A stretch of DNA of 64,000 nt. Source: JACJXW01 sp964418125. Its GTDB lineage: Bacteria; Bacteroidota; Bacteroidia; Chitinophagales; Saprospiraceae. Location of the stretch: the NCBI GenBank assembly GCA_964418125.1, contig CAYQKY010000021.1, forward strand, positions 1 through 64,000. Direction: 5' to 3'. The position numbers and the translations under genes are program-made. Positions within the stretch are counted from its first letter, which is position 1. Every line of letters starts with the position of its first letter. This document shows, piece after piece, positions 1 to 9,470 of the stretch. Below the pieces are notes generated by a model. It did not search any database, was not told the DNA's origin, and saw only the letters and a program-made list of their open reading frames with translations.

Positions 1-306
1 GTTTGAGCGTTTGTTGTTCGTTGTTTGTTGCCTGTCTGGGATGCCCGGGCAGCTCCCCAACAAACAACAAACAACAAACAACCTATGCCCCCCTCCTCCG
101 TGAACATTCTCCCCTTTCATTTCCTTTTACTTTAGATAAGCCTTTTTGCAGGCCGCTCGCACCTTTTTCTTTCATAACACAAAACCTTCTGTTTATCAGA
201 ACTCCGGGCTAAAGGCCTCGACTTTAATCTGAAAAACCCCTAACTTTGAAGTTTTGTGTAAGGTCAGGCCTATATTGGCATTTTTACAAGAGCCGGAGAA
301 AACGAA
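1..306. repeat. Intergenic region with GTTGTTTGTTG inverted repeat
   Basis: No gene is supported here. Positions 11-30 carry TTGTTGTTCGTTGTTTGTTG and positions 58-82 carry the opposing CAACAAACAAC words, so the strands can fold around a GC-rich centre (CTGtCTGGG / CCCGGGCAG). It belongs to the same class as the word-built palindromes at other gene borders in this window. The rest, about 90-306, is low-complexity sequence ahead of the SWIM gene. Confidence 0.5.
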
Positions 307-1986
307 ATGAACTTTTTGCTCCAAAAGCTGGAATCTCACATAGGCGAGGACGCGCTGATCGAAGGGGGAAACCTGCTGGAAGCAGGGAAGGTTGCCAACC
401 TTTTCGAACTGGAAAAGCACCTGTGGCTGGCCAGCGTTGAGGGGTACGAAGTGGAACTCAAGGTCAGCCCTTCAAAAGTAATGGGCGGCACCTGCGAATG
501 CGAGCGGTTTGCCGAAGAGGGCATGTGCGAGCACCTCGCCGCTGTAATGATGGCACTGCGCCGCAAACAGCAGGCCAAAAAGCAAAAACGGGAAAAGGCA
601 CGGAAGGAACCCCAGGGGCCCCGGAAGCTGACAACCGGCATCGTGCTGGACAATGTGAGCCTGGAAGACCTCGCAGAATTCGTGCGCGACTACGCCAAGG
701 CCAACCGCAACTTCGCCATCGCCCTGAAGGCCCGATTCGCTTCTACCGTCTCCGCGATCGACAGCAAGGAAAAATACCTCCAGCTCCTGGACAGTACTAT
801 TAAGGCGGTACGCAAGCCCGACCGTTCCATTTCTACCCGCGGCAGCCAGCGCCTGATCAAAGTGCTGGAGGAGTTGCACCAGCAGGCCGGCCAGGCATTC
901 CTGGAGCGCGACTTTATCGAGCTGGCCTTCATCTGCCAGAGCATCATCGAAAAGATAACGCCTGTCCTGAAAAAGGCCAAAGGCAAACAACGGGAACTGA
1001 AACAGGATGTGGCCCGGGCTTTCGACAACCTGCACCGCCTCCTGGAAAAAGGCCCTGCCCCTACCCTGCTCCAAAGCCTGTGGAAGTACTGCCTGGAAGA
1101 ATACAACAAGCTGGTGTACCGCAGTAACGGCATCGACCTTTCGTTCTTCAAACTCATGGTGCAACTCGCCGAAGAACCCGCCCAGCAGGAAACCCTCCTT
1201 GAAGCCCTGAATGGCTACCAGAAAAAATACCGGGAAGAAGGCCGCTCCGACGCCCCCCTGCTACTTATCGAGCTCAGCGCTCTGGAAAGGGCGGGCCGGC
1301 AGGAGGAAGCCCGCCGCCTCATGGAAAGCAACCTGATGCAGCCCGACGTGCTGCTCTACGCCATACAGCAGGCCATCGCCAAAGGGCAGATGCCCCGCGT
1401 CAAGGCACTGGCCATCACCGGCCTGCGGTTCGAATTGCCCCAGGAGGTGAAGGCCCGCCTGGAAGAAATGCTGCTCAAACTGGCAGAGGACGATGGTGAA
1501 GAGCAGGAAATAAACCGCTATGCCCTGCGCCGCTTCCTCGATACACAAGATTTCGCCTACTTCGGGAAGGCGCGCAACGCCGCCGGCGATGATTGGCGGC
1601 AACAGGTGGTAGACACCCTGGCCCACTTCCGCCAACTCCCCTACGCTCCCAGCCGCCGCAACACCATCGCCCGCATCCTCGCCGAAGAGGGCCTGCACGA
1701 AAGCCTCATGAACTACTCCGAAGAGGTTCAGTCCCTCGACCTCCTGCAGGAGTTCTCCCCCTATCTCATCACCGATCACCGCGAACGCTTGCTGGAACTG
1801 TACCGCAAACTGCTTACCGACTTTCTGCGCAACCACCTGGGCCGCAAAACCTCCCAGCGTATCCGCGAAGCCCTCCAGCGCCTCCACGAGATCGGCGCCG
1901 GCGAACTGGCCGTCCTGCTGGTGGAGGAATTCCGCAGCCAGTACCCGGAACGGCATTCGCTGATGGAAGAACTGGCGCTGTTCTAA
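307..1986 (+). CDS. SWIM zinc finger domain protein
   Basis: 559 residues. A SWIM zinc-binding motif is visible near the N-terminus: Cys63-x-Cys65, then Cys74-x-His76 (CECERFAEEGMCEH). SWIM fingers bind zinc and are thought to mediate DNA or protein contacts. The rest is a long, charged, helix-rich region with no recognised catalytic motif; a Lys/Arg-rich linker follows the finger at about residues 85-105. I see no SNF2 helicase motifs, which in some SWIM proteins lie downstream or in a neighbouring gene. The ATG at 307 is preceded by GAGAAAACGAA and the reading frame is unbroken. It stands alone, with about 275 nt of intergenic sequence before rlmH. The molecular role is unknown; the family call rests on the Cys/His motif. 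Confidence 0.83.
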   Translation: MNFLLQKLESHIGEDALIEGGNLLEAGKVANLFELEKHLWLASVEGYEVELKVSPSKVMGGTCECERFAEEGMCEHLAAVMMALRRKQQAKKQKREKARKEPQGPRKLTTGIVLDNVSLEDLAEFVRDYAKANRNFAIALKARFASTVSAIDSKEKYLQLLDSTIKAVRKPDRSISTRGSQRLIKVLEELHQQAGQAFLERDFIELAFICQSIIEKITPVLKKAKGKQRELKQDVARAFDNLHRLLEKGPAPTLLQSLWKYCLEEYNKLVYRSNGIDLSFFKLMVQLAEEPAQQETLLEALNGYQKKYREEGRSDAPLLLIELSALERAGRQEEARRLMESNLMQPDVLLYAIQQAIAKGQMPRVKALAITGLRFELPQEVKARLEEMLLKLAEDDGEEQEINRYALRRFLDTQDFAYFGKARNAAGDDWRQQVVDTLAHFRQLPYAPSRRNTIARILAEEGLHESLMNYSEEVQSLDLLQEFSPYLITDHRERLLELYRKLLTDFLRNHLGRKTSQRIREALQRLHEIGAGELAVLLVEEFRSQYPERHSLMEELALF

Positions 1987-2261
1987 GTATTTTACCCTGG
2001 CTTACTTCGAATATACAGTGCAGAAGCCTTTGCCCTTGGAGCCCCTGGACAAATTGTTAAATGGTTGTATTGTTCGCGCCCGTGTATACTCAATTGCCTG
2101 CAGGCCGCCCCTATTTGCTCTAAGGCCCTTCGCCACTATAACAAAATAGCACTCCAATGAATATAGCAATCCAACAATCCCCCCCATTCAACAATGAACC
2201 AATTCGAATAATTACAGCGTATGTCTTCATTAAACAAGATCAGTAGCTATCTTTACCTCTT

Positions 2262-2735
2262 ATGAAGACCGAACTATGGGCCATAGGAAAAACCAATGAG
2301 CGCTACCTGGAGGAAGGCATGGAGCTATACCACAAGCGCCTGAGCCACTACCTGAAGTTCGGCCTGGAGATCATCCCCGACATCAAAAAAGCGGGAAAGC
2401 TGAGTCCGGAACAGTTGAAGGCAAAGGAAAGCGAAGCCGTACTGCAACGCCTCAAACCCGGCGACTTCCTGGTGCTGCTCGACGAAAGCGGCAAGCAGTA
2501 CACTTCCGAAAGCTTCGCCGAATTCCTCAGCCACAAGCTGCAGCTCAGCTACAAGCGTATCATTTTCCTCATCGGCGGCGCCTACGGCTTCTCGCCGGAG
2601 CTCTGCGCCCGCCCCGACAGTAAACTATCCCTGTCCCGAATGACGTTTTCTCATCAGATGGTGCGCCTGTTCTTTCTGGAGCAGCTCTACCGCGCGATGA
2701 CCATACTCAATAACGAACCCTATCACAACGCCTGA
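2262..2735 (+). CDS. rlmH: 23S rRNA (pseudouridine1915-N3)-methyltransferase RlmH
   Basis: 157 residues, the usual length for the family. RlmH is a SPOUT-fold, SAM-dependent enzyme that methylates N3 of pseudouridine 1915 in helix 69 of 23S rRNA on the assembled 70S ribosome. Diagnostic segments are FLIGGAYGF (residues 102-110), which lies in the SAM-binding knot, and the C-terminal run LSLSRMTFSHQMVRLFFLEQ followed by LYRAMTILNNEPYHN, ending in the conserved Tyr-His pair. The gene starts at ATG 2262. The rhomboid gene begins 3 nt after its stop, so the two are probably co-transcribed, although no functional link is known. Confidence 0.95.
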   Translation: MKTELWAIGKTNERYLEEGMELYHKRLSHYLKFGLEIIPDIKKAGKLSPEQLKAKESEAVLQRLKPGDFLVLLDESGKQYTSESFAEFLSHKLQLSYKRIIFLIGGAYGFSPELCARPDSKLSLSRMTFSHQMVRLFFLEQLYRAMTILNNEPYHNA

Positions 2736-2738
2736 AAT

Positions 2739-3383
2739 ATGACCATTAGCCTGACCTTTATCCTCATCGGCCTGACCTTACTGGTATCCTACCAGGCTTT
2801 CAACAACCAGGATATGAAATACAAGCTGGCCTTCCACCCCTCTTCGGTTGCTGAATTCGGAGAATGGTACCGCTTCCTGACCAGCGGCTTCGTACACAAC
2901 GACTGGGGCCACCTTATCCTGAACATGTACGTGTTCTATCTCTTCGGTTCCGCCCTGGAGCCCGTCTTCACCCAGGTGATCTTCGACCCCCTTATCGGGC
3001 GGCTGGTTTTTATTTTCTTCTATCTCAGCGCCATTATCGCCGCCGACATCCCCACCTTTTTTAAATACCGAAACAATGCCGGCTACTCCTCCGTGGGCGC
3101 CTCGGGCGCCACTTCCGCCCTGGTGATGGCCTACATCCTCTTTGCGCCCTGGGACTGGTTCATCTTCCCCCCGCTCCCAGGCATCATCTTCGCGGTGGGC
3201 TACATCTGGTACTCCTCCTACATGTCGCGCCGCGGCGGCGACCTGATCGCCCATGAGGCCCACCTCTGGGGAGCGGTCTACGGCGTCGTCTTCATGCTGG
3301 CCGTCGCCGCCATTTTCAAACCTCAACTGCTCGACTTTTTCCTCACGCGCCTGATGGACGGGCCGGGGATGCCGAAGTTCTGA
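2739..3383 (+). CDS. Rhomboid family intramembrane serine protease
   Basis: 214 residues with about six hydrophobic segments. Rhomboids cleave transmembrane substrates inside the membrane using a Ser-His dyad. The nucleophile motif G-A-S-G is at residues 120-123 (Ser122), and the second catalytic element HxxGxxxG is H175-L-W-G-A-V-Y-G182. The N-terminal stretch FHNDWGHL-like (FVHNDWGHLILNMY, residues 51-64) matches the conserved His-containing segment of bacterial rhomboids. All the key residues are therefore present. It follows rlmH by 3 nt and probably shares its mRNA. The substrate cannot be predicted from sequence. Confidence 0.9.
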   Translation: MTISLTFILIGLTLLVSYQAFNNQDMKYKLAFHPSSVAEFGEWYRFLTSGFVHNDWGHLILNMYVFYLFGSALEPVFTQVIFDPLIGRLVFIFFYLSAIIAADIPTFFKYRNNAGYSSVGASGATSALVMAYILFAPWDWFIFPPLPGIIFAVGYIWYSSYMSRRGGDLIAHEAHLWGAVYGVVFMLAVAAIFKPQLLDFFLTRLMDGPGMPKF

Positions 3384-3537
3384 TAGCGGGGCGCAGGGGC
3401 GGTAAAACTTTAAGGCCTGGAAGGTTTGATGCCATGGTTTTGCCCGTTGCAGATTGTTGGATGGTTTCATTGTTGGATGGTGGGCGGTGGGCGGGCCACT
3501 GTTGACTATAGCGACTGTACCTCGGTGCGCCAAATTT

Positions 3538-3592
3538 ATTTGGCGTCGGAGACGAAAACCCCACTTCCGATAAGGACACGTCCAAAGTCCGG
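3538..3592 (+). repeat. Partial copy of the GGACTTTGGACG-ended intergenic repeat
   Basis: Ends in CGTCCAAAGTCC (3579-3590), identical to the right terminus of the fuller copies at 4670-4993 and 55360-55498, and contains CCACTTCCGA typical of the family. No matching left end was found, so the copy is truncated. Just upstream (about 3440-3480) lie tandem ATTGTTGGATGG words, resembling those near 2055-2215. Confidence 0.5.
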
Positions 3593-3626
3593 AATCCGTT
3601 TTAATCAACAATTTAAAAACCACAAT

Positions 3627-4196
3627 ATGGCAAAACAACTCCCGGCGCTCAACGAGCGCCTCACCCGTTTCATCAAGGCCCAGAAGCTATTCTTCGTGGC
3701 CACCGCCGGCGCCGGCGGCCGGATCAACCTTTCCCCCAAAGGCATGGACACCCTGCGCGTACTGGACGACAACCGCATCGCCTGGCTCAACCTCACGGGC
3801 AGCGGCAACGAAACCGCCGCGCATATCCTGGAACAAAACCGCATGACCGTTATGTTCTGTGCCTTTGAGGGCAACCCGCTGATCCTGAGGCTGTACGGCA
3901 GCGCCACGATACACCATGAGGGCGAAGTGGGCTGGCAGGCACTGTCGCCCCTGTTTCCCACCCTTCCCGGCGCCCGCCAGATCTTCGTATTGCAGATCGA
4001 ACTGGTACAAACGTCCTGCGGCTTTGGCGTCCCGCTATACACCTACCAGGGAGAACGGGATACGCTGCTCCAATGGGCGGAGAAGAAGGGCCCGGACGGC
4101 ATCCGCGACTACTGGCGGGAGAAGAACAGCCGCAGTATCGATGGCAAGCCGACGGATATCGAAGCACTGTTGAAGGGGGCTACGCCCTCGAAGTAA
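3627..4196 (+). CDS. Pyridoxamine 5'-phosphate oxidase family protein
   Basis: 189 residues from ATG 3627, chosen over upstream in-frame codons because homology-like sequence starts at MAKQLPALNERLTRFI and the upstream part reads through a repeat. The split-barrel flavin-binding (PNPOx-like) fold is suggested by FFVATAGAGGRINLSPKG near residues 22-39, followed by WLNLTGSGNETAAHILEQNRMTVMFCAF. This is typical of the FMN-binding PNPOx-like proteins that are distinct from true PdxH. Members bind FMN or F420 and reduce small molecules; the substrate here is unknown. It appears monocistronic. Confidence 0.8.
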   Translation: MAKQLPALNERLTRFIKAQKLFFVATAGAGGRINLSPKGMDTLRVLDDNRIAWLNLTGSGNETAAHILEQNRMTVMFCAFEGNPLILRLYGSATIHHEGEVGWQALSPLFPTLPGARQIFVLQIELVQTSCGFGVPLYTYQGERDTLLQWAEKKGPDGIRDYWREKNSRSIDGKPTDIEALLKGATPSK

Positions 4197-4371
4197 TTTG
4201 GTTAATGCTTCTACCGATAAAACTCATGGCAGGGGATGTCTTTAGAACACGAGGCCGGCGATAATTGAAATAGCCTTATCAAAAGTGTTGAAGATAAACT
4301 TATGATAAATCTCAGGGGATCAGCGAATATGATTTCCCAAAATCCCCGTAGCTTTCTCCCCAAAAACCGAT

Positions 4372-4644
4372 ATGTCCAAGTTCACCTCCTTCCTCGCCGA
4401 TGAGGCGCTCAACCTGGCTGCCGGCTACCTCGCCGGCTTAGCTGCATCTTCGCTCGTTTCCAGATTCTTCGTCAAAAAAGGGCTGGTCAATCTCTGGGGG
4501 TTGGCCGCCAAGCGGGAAGCCCTCTCCAGAGACCAGTACGAATGGCTGATGGCCATCACCGCCTACGCCATCGGCCTGGCGGTGATGATCACGGTGAACT
4601 ACGGGATGAGGCGGCTGCGGGGGCAGAGGACCGAGGCTGAATGA
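4372..4644 (+). CDS. Small two-helix membrane protein, unknown function
   Basis: 90 residues. Two hydrophobic segments are visible, about residues 13-33 (LNLAAGYLAGLAASSLVSRFF) and 60-78 (LMAITAYAIGLAVMITVNYG), separated by a basic loop and followed by an Arg-rich tail (MRRLRGQR). I recognise no family. The ATG at 4372 follows a plausible untranslated leader, and codon use resembles its neighbours. It ends 25 nt before the repeat element at 4670. Being short, it could be non-coding, but the clean amphipathic layout argues for a real protein. Confidence 0.5.
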   Translation: MSKFTSFLADEALNLAAGYLAGLAASSLVSRFFVKKGLVNLWGLAAKREALSRDQYEWLMAITAYAIGLAVMITVNYGMRRLRGQRTEAE

Positions 4645-4669
4645 GATGGGTCCACGGTTGAAGGGTTTT

Positions 4670-4993
4670 GGACTTTGGACGTTCTGGGAAATGCCATTTG
4701 GGCACTGGCCTTAAGTGGGAAATCGGAAGGCCGGTAGGTGCAAGCGGCGCCTTAAAGTCGGAATTCGGAAGGCGGAAGTCGGAACAATGTCTTGTCGGAG
4801 GCGGCGAAAAGAGGGCGAAAGGCGCTTCCACCTTAAAAAATGGGGCTTCCTTAACAAAAGGAAGTTTGAAGGCGGAAGGCGGACACGAGCGAAGCGACTG
4901 ACGAAGTAAAATGGGCGCTTAGCGCTCATTCCGGACCCCGTTCCGACTTCGCATTTCCGACTTCCGACTTTTCCCCGAGGGCGTCCAAAGTCC
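4670..4993 (+). repeat. MITE-like intergenic element, GGACTTTGGACG termini (long copy)
   Basis: Fills the gap between two genes. It begins GGACTTTGGACG (4670-4681) and ends with the exact reverse complement CGTCCAAAGTCC (4982-4993). The inside is rich in CGGAAGGCGGAAGTCGGAA words, and on the right side their complements, TTCCGACTTCCGACTT. About 200 bp of its left half is clearly related, in opposite orientation, to the copy near 19166-19430, including the stem CTTCCTTaacAAAAGGAAG (around 4845-4865). No coding potential is evident. It is probably a non-autonomous mobile repeat. Confidence 0.65.
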
Positions 4994-5006
4994 AAAAGGG
5001 TTAGCC

Positions 5007-8000
5007 CTACTCCACCACAAACCGCCACCGCGCCCGCTGGCCGCCGACAGCCATCTCGGCCCAATACACACCCGATGGCCAGGCGCCGACCTCCCAACTC
5101 TGAACCTGGGCGCCGGGAGAAACCATCCGCTCCGCCACCACCTGCCCGGTGGAATGGAAGATGCGCAACCTTCCCTGCCCTGCCGGAAGCCTTATCCCTG
5201 AGAGATGCACTCTATCCTGCGCCGGATTTGGGGAAAGGCGGATATCCTTCGCCCAGATCGGGTCGTCCAGGCCCGTGAGGAGGGTTATGTGGTATCGGAC
5301 AATACTGTCACAGCCCAGTGAACTCTCCAGCGCCAGGGTGATCATGGTGTCCCGGGTGATGGGAATGCCCTGCCAATCGCCGGGCTCATCCAGGTTGACG
5401 GCCACTTCGGCGGTGTCTTCCACAGTAAGCACGTTGACGTGGTGCCAGATGACGCTGTCCTGCTCCGGTGAGGCAAACAACTGCCGGAGGATCGTATCCC
5501 GTTCTACCACCAGCCCCAGGTAAAGGCCACCGGGGCAAATCGTGGCGTAAACGGCTTCCGCCACTCGTGGTTTCTCGACGAGGTGTTCTGTCCGGTTGGT
5601 GATGATGGGCGGATTGAAATCAAAGTAGATGGCCGCTTCATTCTCAATGCGGGTGAAGGGCAGAATACCCTCCACCGGGCGTATGGAATAGGAGAAAAAG
5701 CCGCGGCTTCCGGGCTCGTTGCTGGTGCTGTCCGGCAGGTTGATATCCGGAAAGGTGATTACCAGGGCCCGGCCCGGCAGGATGATCCATTCGTGGGCAT
5801 GGGATGCCGGGCCCGCCCGGAAGCTGGCCAGGCTCAGCTGGGGAGAAAGCTTGTCCCGGATAGTGACGGTGCGCGCCATATCAGATCCCACATTCTGAAA
5901 ATGGATGGTATATTGAATGGGCTGGCCGGCGCCAATAAAGCGCTCCTCGCCGTAGCCCTCCGGAACTGCCACCTTAATATTGGGGTCATACGGGCCGATA
6001 ACTGTTCCGCAGCGTTCCACCGCAAAACCGTCGCCGTTGCTGCCGGGGAAGGCATTCAACAGGCCGGTATCCAGAGGCGACAGGCAGCCGGCGGACAGCA
6101 GGCTGATGGGCTCGGGATTAGGATGGCCGGCCGGTTGTTGCACCTCAAACAGGAAGGCCTCCATATCGGCCGGGGTGCGGATGGTATCCGCCTCTCCAGG
6201 CCCCAGTTGCAGGCCGCCCGATTCCAGCAGAACAATGTCGTCATTGACGATGCTGAGCTGATAGGTTTCCGGGGCAGCCATGGCGCCGTTGCCTGTATTT
6301 TCTACCCGGAACGCCAACGAGTCGCCTGCACAGAAGGAAGAGGCGCGCAAACTGGCGCCGGCCCAATCCGCCAGCATGGGGCTGCAGAGGGAGTCGGGAG
6401 TAATGCGGGCAGTATAGCACAGTACCTCGCCCAACGCCAGGTTCTGGCAATCGGGCTCCATCTCAACCACAACCTGGCCCTCTTCTCCTACTCCTACCTC
6501 CGCAAACTCGAAAACCAGAGTGGTATCAGATATGCTTGCCCAGGGCGGGGTGGACTGCAGGGGTGTCAAACGCGCATCAAAGGTGAGCGTAATGGTAACC
6601 GGTGCGGCAGGGACGGCCCCTGTATTGCGGTAAGCCATGCTCACCATGGAGGGAAAGCACTGCCGGACGGGGCTGATGCTCAGATCCAGCTCCATCAGGG
6701 GGCAGGAGGTGTTCGCGGAAGCGGCAAAGTGGACGGTATGCGGCCCATCGCCGGAAAGGGTGGTATCCGGCGGGCAGACGTCCCAGTAATCACTCGGGGG
6801 GACAGCAGAGAGGACATGCTGGGGGGCGCCGGGCAGGTAAAAACCATAATGGCCATCGGGATTGGTTGCCGTTAGTTGTTCCGATATGCCGCTGTTAAGC
6901 ACCAGCCTGGCGCCGGGCAGGGAAGGATACAGGGAATCGAAAGCACAGTTGGCGGTGGTATCCCACAACACCAGGCCGTCCACAGCGCTGCCCTGCAGAA
7001 AACCCAGGCCATAGGCAATAATGCTTTGGGTTCCCGTGATCAGTTCTTCCCGGCCGTCGCCGTTGAGGTCGGCCCGCTCGGGCAGTTGGTACAGGCCATT
7101 GGGCAGATAGTTGGAAAAAGGCTCCGGCAGGTAGGGTTCTGTGAAATAGCCGCTGTTCCCAATATTGAGCACAAAACCATGGCCGGTAACCAGGTCGGGT
7201 ACGGGATCCTCGTTGAGCGAGGCCTCCTCCTGGCCGTAAAAGCTTCTGGCTTCTCCCAGCAGCACCGGCGCGGAGAAGCTCTGGCTAAGTGTATCAAAGC
7301 TAGCCATCGCCATGAAGTATCCCAGGGTATTATCATAATAAAAATGGCCCCGCACATCCAGCAGCCCATCTTGGTTGTAATCGCCGGTAAACAGGCTGAT
7401 GGCATCGTCCATTCCCGGAATGGCCGCCCAGTCGCCGAAGGCGCCGTTGCCGTCGAGGTGGAGGGCATAATAGGTAGGGCCGTTGGTGCGCAGCAGCAGG
7501 TCGCCCGCTCCGTCCTGGTTCAGGTCGGCAACCATAAGTTGGCGTAAATAGGGAAGTTCTACCGGCAGCGGGAAGGAAACGGGGGCCAGGGCCAGCCCCC
7601 CGCCGGTGTTCAGTTCATTCCAGATCAGGGCCACTTCCCCATCGGTGGTGGCCGCTACAATGTCCTGATCCGCATCTCCATCCAGGCGGCCGGTGGCGAA
7701 GTGGTTGGCCCCTTGCAGTTCCAGTCCCGGGAAGGGAATGACTGTACCCGGGCCGTTTACGGTGTCCCCCAGCCAGGCGACGAGTTGGAACGGCGTCCAG
7801 CCTTCATCCGGCAGGGCGCCCACCCCGTCCGGCAGGCTGTCGCCATCCAGGGAGGTAAACTGGAAATGCCCTAAGCCCGATGGAGGCCGCCACAAATGCC
7901 GGGGCGGGGAGAAGGCGCTCCCATCCGAAAGGTTCTCGATCCAACGCAGGCCGCTTTCCGCCGCCAGCAGGATATCGGGCAGGCCATCGCCATTCCAGTC

Positions 8001-9356
8001 CCGGGCGGTGAAGTCTCTGATGTAGCTGAAGGCGTCCGTCAGCGGGGAAGGTGAGGTAAAGGTTCCCGCATTATCCAAAGCGAACCGGCAAAATAGCTGC
8101 GAATTGTCGCGGGTAAGGTCCAGGCCGACGGCGTCCAGGCGGGAGGATAGCAGGTCGGGGCGGCCGTCGCCGTTGAGGTCGCCGGTGGTGAGTTGGTAGC
8201 CGGCATAGACGGAATCGAGCGGTTGAGGCGTGAGGTTGAAAGTGCCGTTGTTCTCCAGCCATTCACAGGTGTACAGATCGCCGCTTCCAGGAGAAACCGT
8301 ACGTTTCAGGGCCAGAATATCCTGGTCGCCGTCCGCATCAATATCCGCTAAGGTATGGGAGGCATAATCCGCCCACTCTTCCTGCAGGGAAAAATGGGAT
8401 GTGCCACCGGCGTTGCGCACCAGCATCATGCCTTGCGGCGCAAAATGGAGCAAGGGGTTCTTGCTCAGGGCCAGGTCGGGAAAACCGTCGTGGTCGAAGT
8501 CGGCCACGGAAGTTTCCAGAAAGTAATCGGGGGAATCTGAATAAAATTCCAGAAAGGCGCTATTCTGCCGGGAGAAGCTGCCGGATTCCTGTTGAAGCAC
8601 CTCCAGCAGAAGGACTTTCTGGCCGTCCGGATCAAACTGGCCCGTGGAGAGTAACAGCACATCCAGGTCGCCGTCGAGGTCGTAATCGCACAATTCCAGG
8701 CCCCTGAGTTCATAAAAATCCAGAAAGTCGAAAAAACCAACTGCTTCATAAGTGAAAGCCTGCCCCGAACCCGGGTTCCAGTTGACATATAGCCGGCGGT
8801 TGCTGGCGTTGAAGTGCAATACATCCTGCCAGCCATTGCCGTCCAGGTCGGCCACCCGGAAAGCATCGTAGTCGCGCACCCAATTGCCGGAGGGCGCCTG
8901 CGGGCCGATGAGGCTGAAATGGCCCTGGCCGTCGTTCTCCCAGTAGGGGAAGGCCTGCCGGGCGCGGCGGCCGTCCACGATATCCAGGTCGCCGTCGTTG
9001 TCCATATCGCTTAGCTCGAAATGGTAAAAGGAACTCGGGCTGTCTTCCCAAACCGAATCCCCGAACACTCTCGGCCAGGCCAGCGCGCCATGTCCATCGG
9101 TATTTTCATAAAAAGCCAGATGGCCATCCCAGCCATTTCGGGTTCCAATGATATCCTCATCGCCGTCGCCATCCAGGTCGGCCGCCTTAACCTCCCGAAG
9201 CTCCTGAACATCCAGGATAACCTTAACCGAATCGCGCTCCAACTGCCCCCGGAGCGGCAGCATCAGCAGTATCCCGAAAAAAGTGGCCGCAATTGGTTTC
9301 AACGCAGCTGAGGCCCACCCATTTCTATCCGTATGCTTCATAGTATCTGTTTTCAT
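5007..9356 (-). CDS. Large secreted FG-GAP/VCBS-repeat protein with T9SS sorting domain
   Basis: 1,449 residues. After a signal peptide (hydrophobic core around AATFFGILLMLPLRGQ) come many FG-GAP/VCBS-type units marked by calcium-binding DxDxDGxxD motifs (DLDGDGDEDI, DMDNDGDLDI, DLDGNGWQDV, DINADGDQDI and others), which form beta-propeller blades. The last third has a conserved-repeat/DUF11-like domain (YTIHFQNVGSDMARTVTIRDKL to FDFNPPIITNRTEH), common before sorting signals in Bacteroidota. The protein ends with a type A T9SS C-terminal domain (RLSPNPAQDRVHL to GVYWAEM). It is therefore expected to be exported by the Sec and type IX systems and attached to the cell surface. It is monocistronic, with a shared AT-rich upstream region (9357-9470) against the divergent gene. 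Function is unknown; adhesion or polymer binding is possible. Confidence 0.85.
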   Translation of the reverse strand: MKTDTMKHTDRNGWASAALKPIAATFFGILLMLPLRGQLERDSVKVILDVQELREVKAADLDGDGDEDIIGTRNGWDGHLAFYENTDGHGALAWPRVFGDSVWEDSPSSFYHFELSDMDNDGDLDIVDGRRARQAFPYWENDGQGHFSLIGPQAPSGNWVRDYDAFRVADLDGNGWQDVLHFNASNRRLYVNWNPGSGQAFTYEAVGFFDFLDFYELRGLELCDYDLDGDLDVLLLSTGQFDPDGQKVLLLEVLQQESGSFSRQNSAFLEFYSDSPDYFLETSVADFDHDGFPDLALSKNPLLHFAPQGMMLVRNAGGTSHFSLQEEWADYASHTLADIDADGDQDILALKRTVSPGSGDLYTCEWLENNGTFNLTPQPLDSVYAGYQLTTGDLNGDGRPDLLSSRLDAVGLDLTRDNSQLFCRFALDNAGTFTSPSPLTDAFSYIRDFTARDWNGDGLPDILLAAESGLRWIENLSDGSAFSPPRHLWRPPSGLGHFQFTSLDGDSLPDGVGALPDEGWTPFQLVAWLGDTVNGPGTVIPFPGLELQGANHFATGRLDGDADQDIVAATTDGEVALIWNELNTGGGLALAPVSFPLPVELPYLRQLMVADLNQDGAGDLLLRTNGPTYYALHLDGNGAFGDWAAIPGMDDAISLFTGDYNQDGLLDVRGHFYYDNTLGYFMAMASFDTLSQSFSAPVLLGEARSFYGQEEASLNEDPVPDLVTGHGFVLNIGNSGYFTEPYLPEPFSNYLPNGLYQLPERADLNGDGREELITGTQSIIAYGLGFLQGSAVDGLVLWDTTANCAFDSLYPSLPGARLVLNSGISEQLTATNPDGHYGFYLPGAPQHVLSAVPPSDYWDVCPPDTTLSGDGPHTVHFAASANTSCPLMELDLSISPVRQCFPSMVSMAYRNTGAVPAAPVTITLTFDARLTPLQSTPPWASISDTTLVFEFAEVGVGEEGQVVVEMEPDCQNLALGEVLCYTARITPDSLCSPMLADWAGASLRASSFCAGDSLAFRVENTGNGAMAAPETYQLSIVNDDIVLLESGGLQLGPGEADTIRTPADMEAFLFEVQQPAGHPNPEPISLLSAGCLSPLDTGLLNAFPGSNGDGFAVERCGTVIGPYDPNIKVAVPEGYGEERFIGAGQPIQYTIHFQNVGSDMARTVTIRDKLSPQLSLASFRAGPASHAHEWIILPGRALVITFPDINLPDSTSNEPGSRGFFSYSIRPVEGILPFTRIENEAAIYFDFNPPIITNRTEHLVEKPRVAEAVYATICPGGLYLGLVVERDTILRQLFASPEQDSVIWHHVNVLTVEDTAEVAVNLDEPGDWQGIPITRDTMITLALESSLGCDSIVRYHITLLTGLDDPIWAKDIRLSPNPAQDRVHLSGIRLPAGQGRLRIFHSTGQVVAERMVSPGAQVQSWEVGAWPSGVYWAEMAVGGQRARWRFVVE

Positions 9357-9470
9357 GCTGCTAAAATGAAGCTATTCTCAACCACCCGCAAGAACATTTT
9401 TCTATATTTATACAATCAAAAAAATAATTAAACATTGATAATCAATATTTTAAAAACAATTTTCTAAAAA
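9357..9470. promoter_or_regulatory. AT-rich divergent promoter region with 13-bp palindrome
   Basis: This region lies between the divergent genes starting at 9356 (minus) and 9471 (plus). It is strongly AT-rich compared with its surroundings and contains the perfect palindrome ATTGAT-A-ATCAAT (9434-9446), a possible operator. Promoter elements cannot be fixed with confidence. Confidence 0.35.
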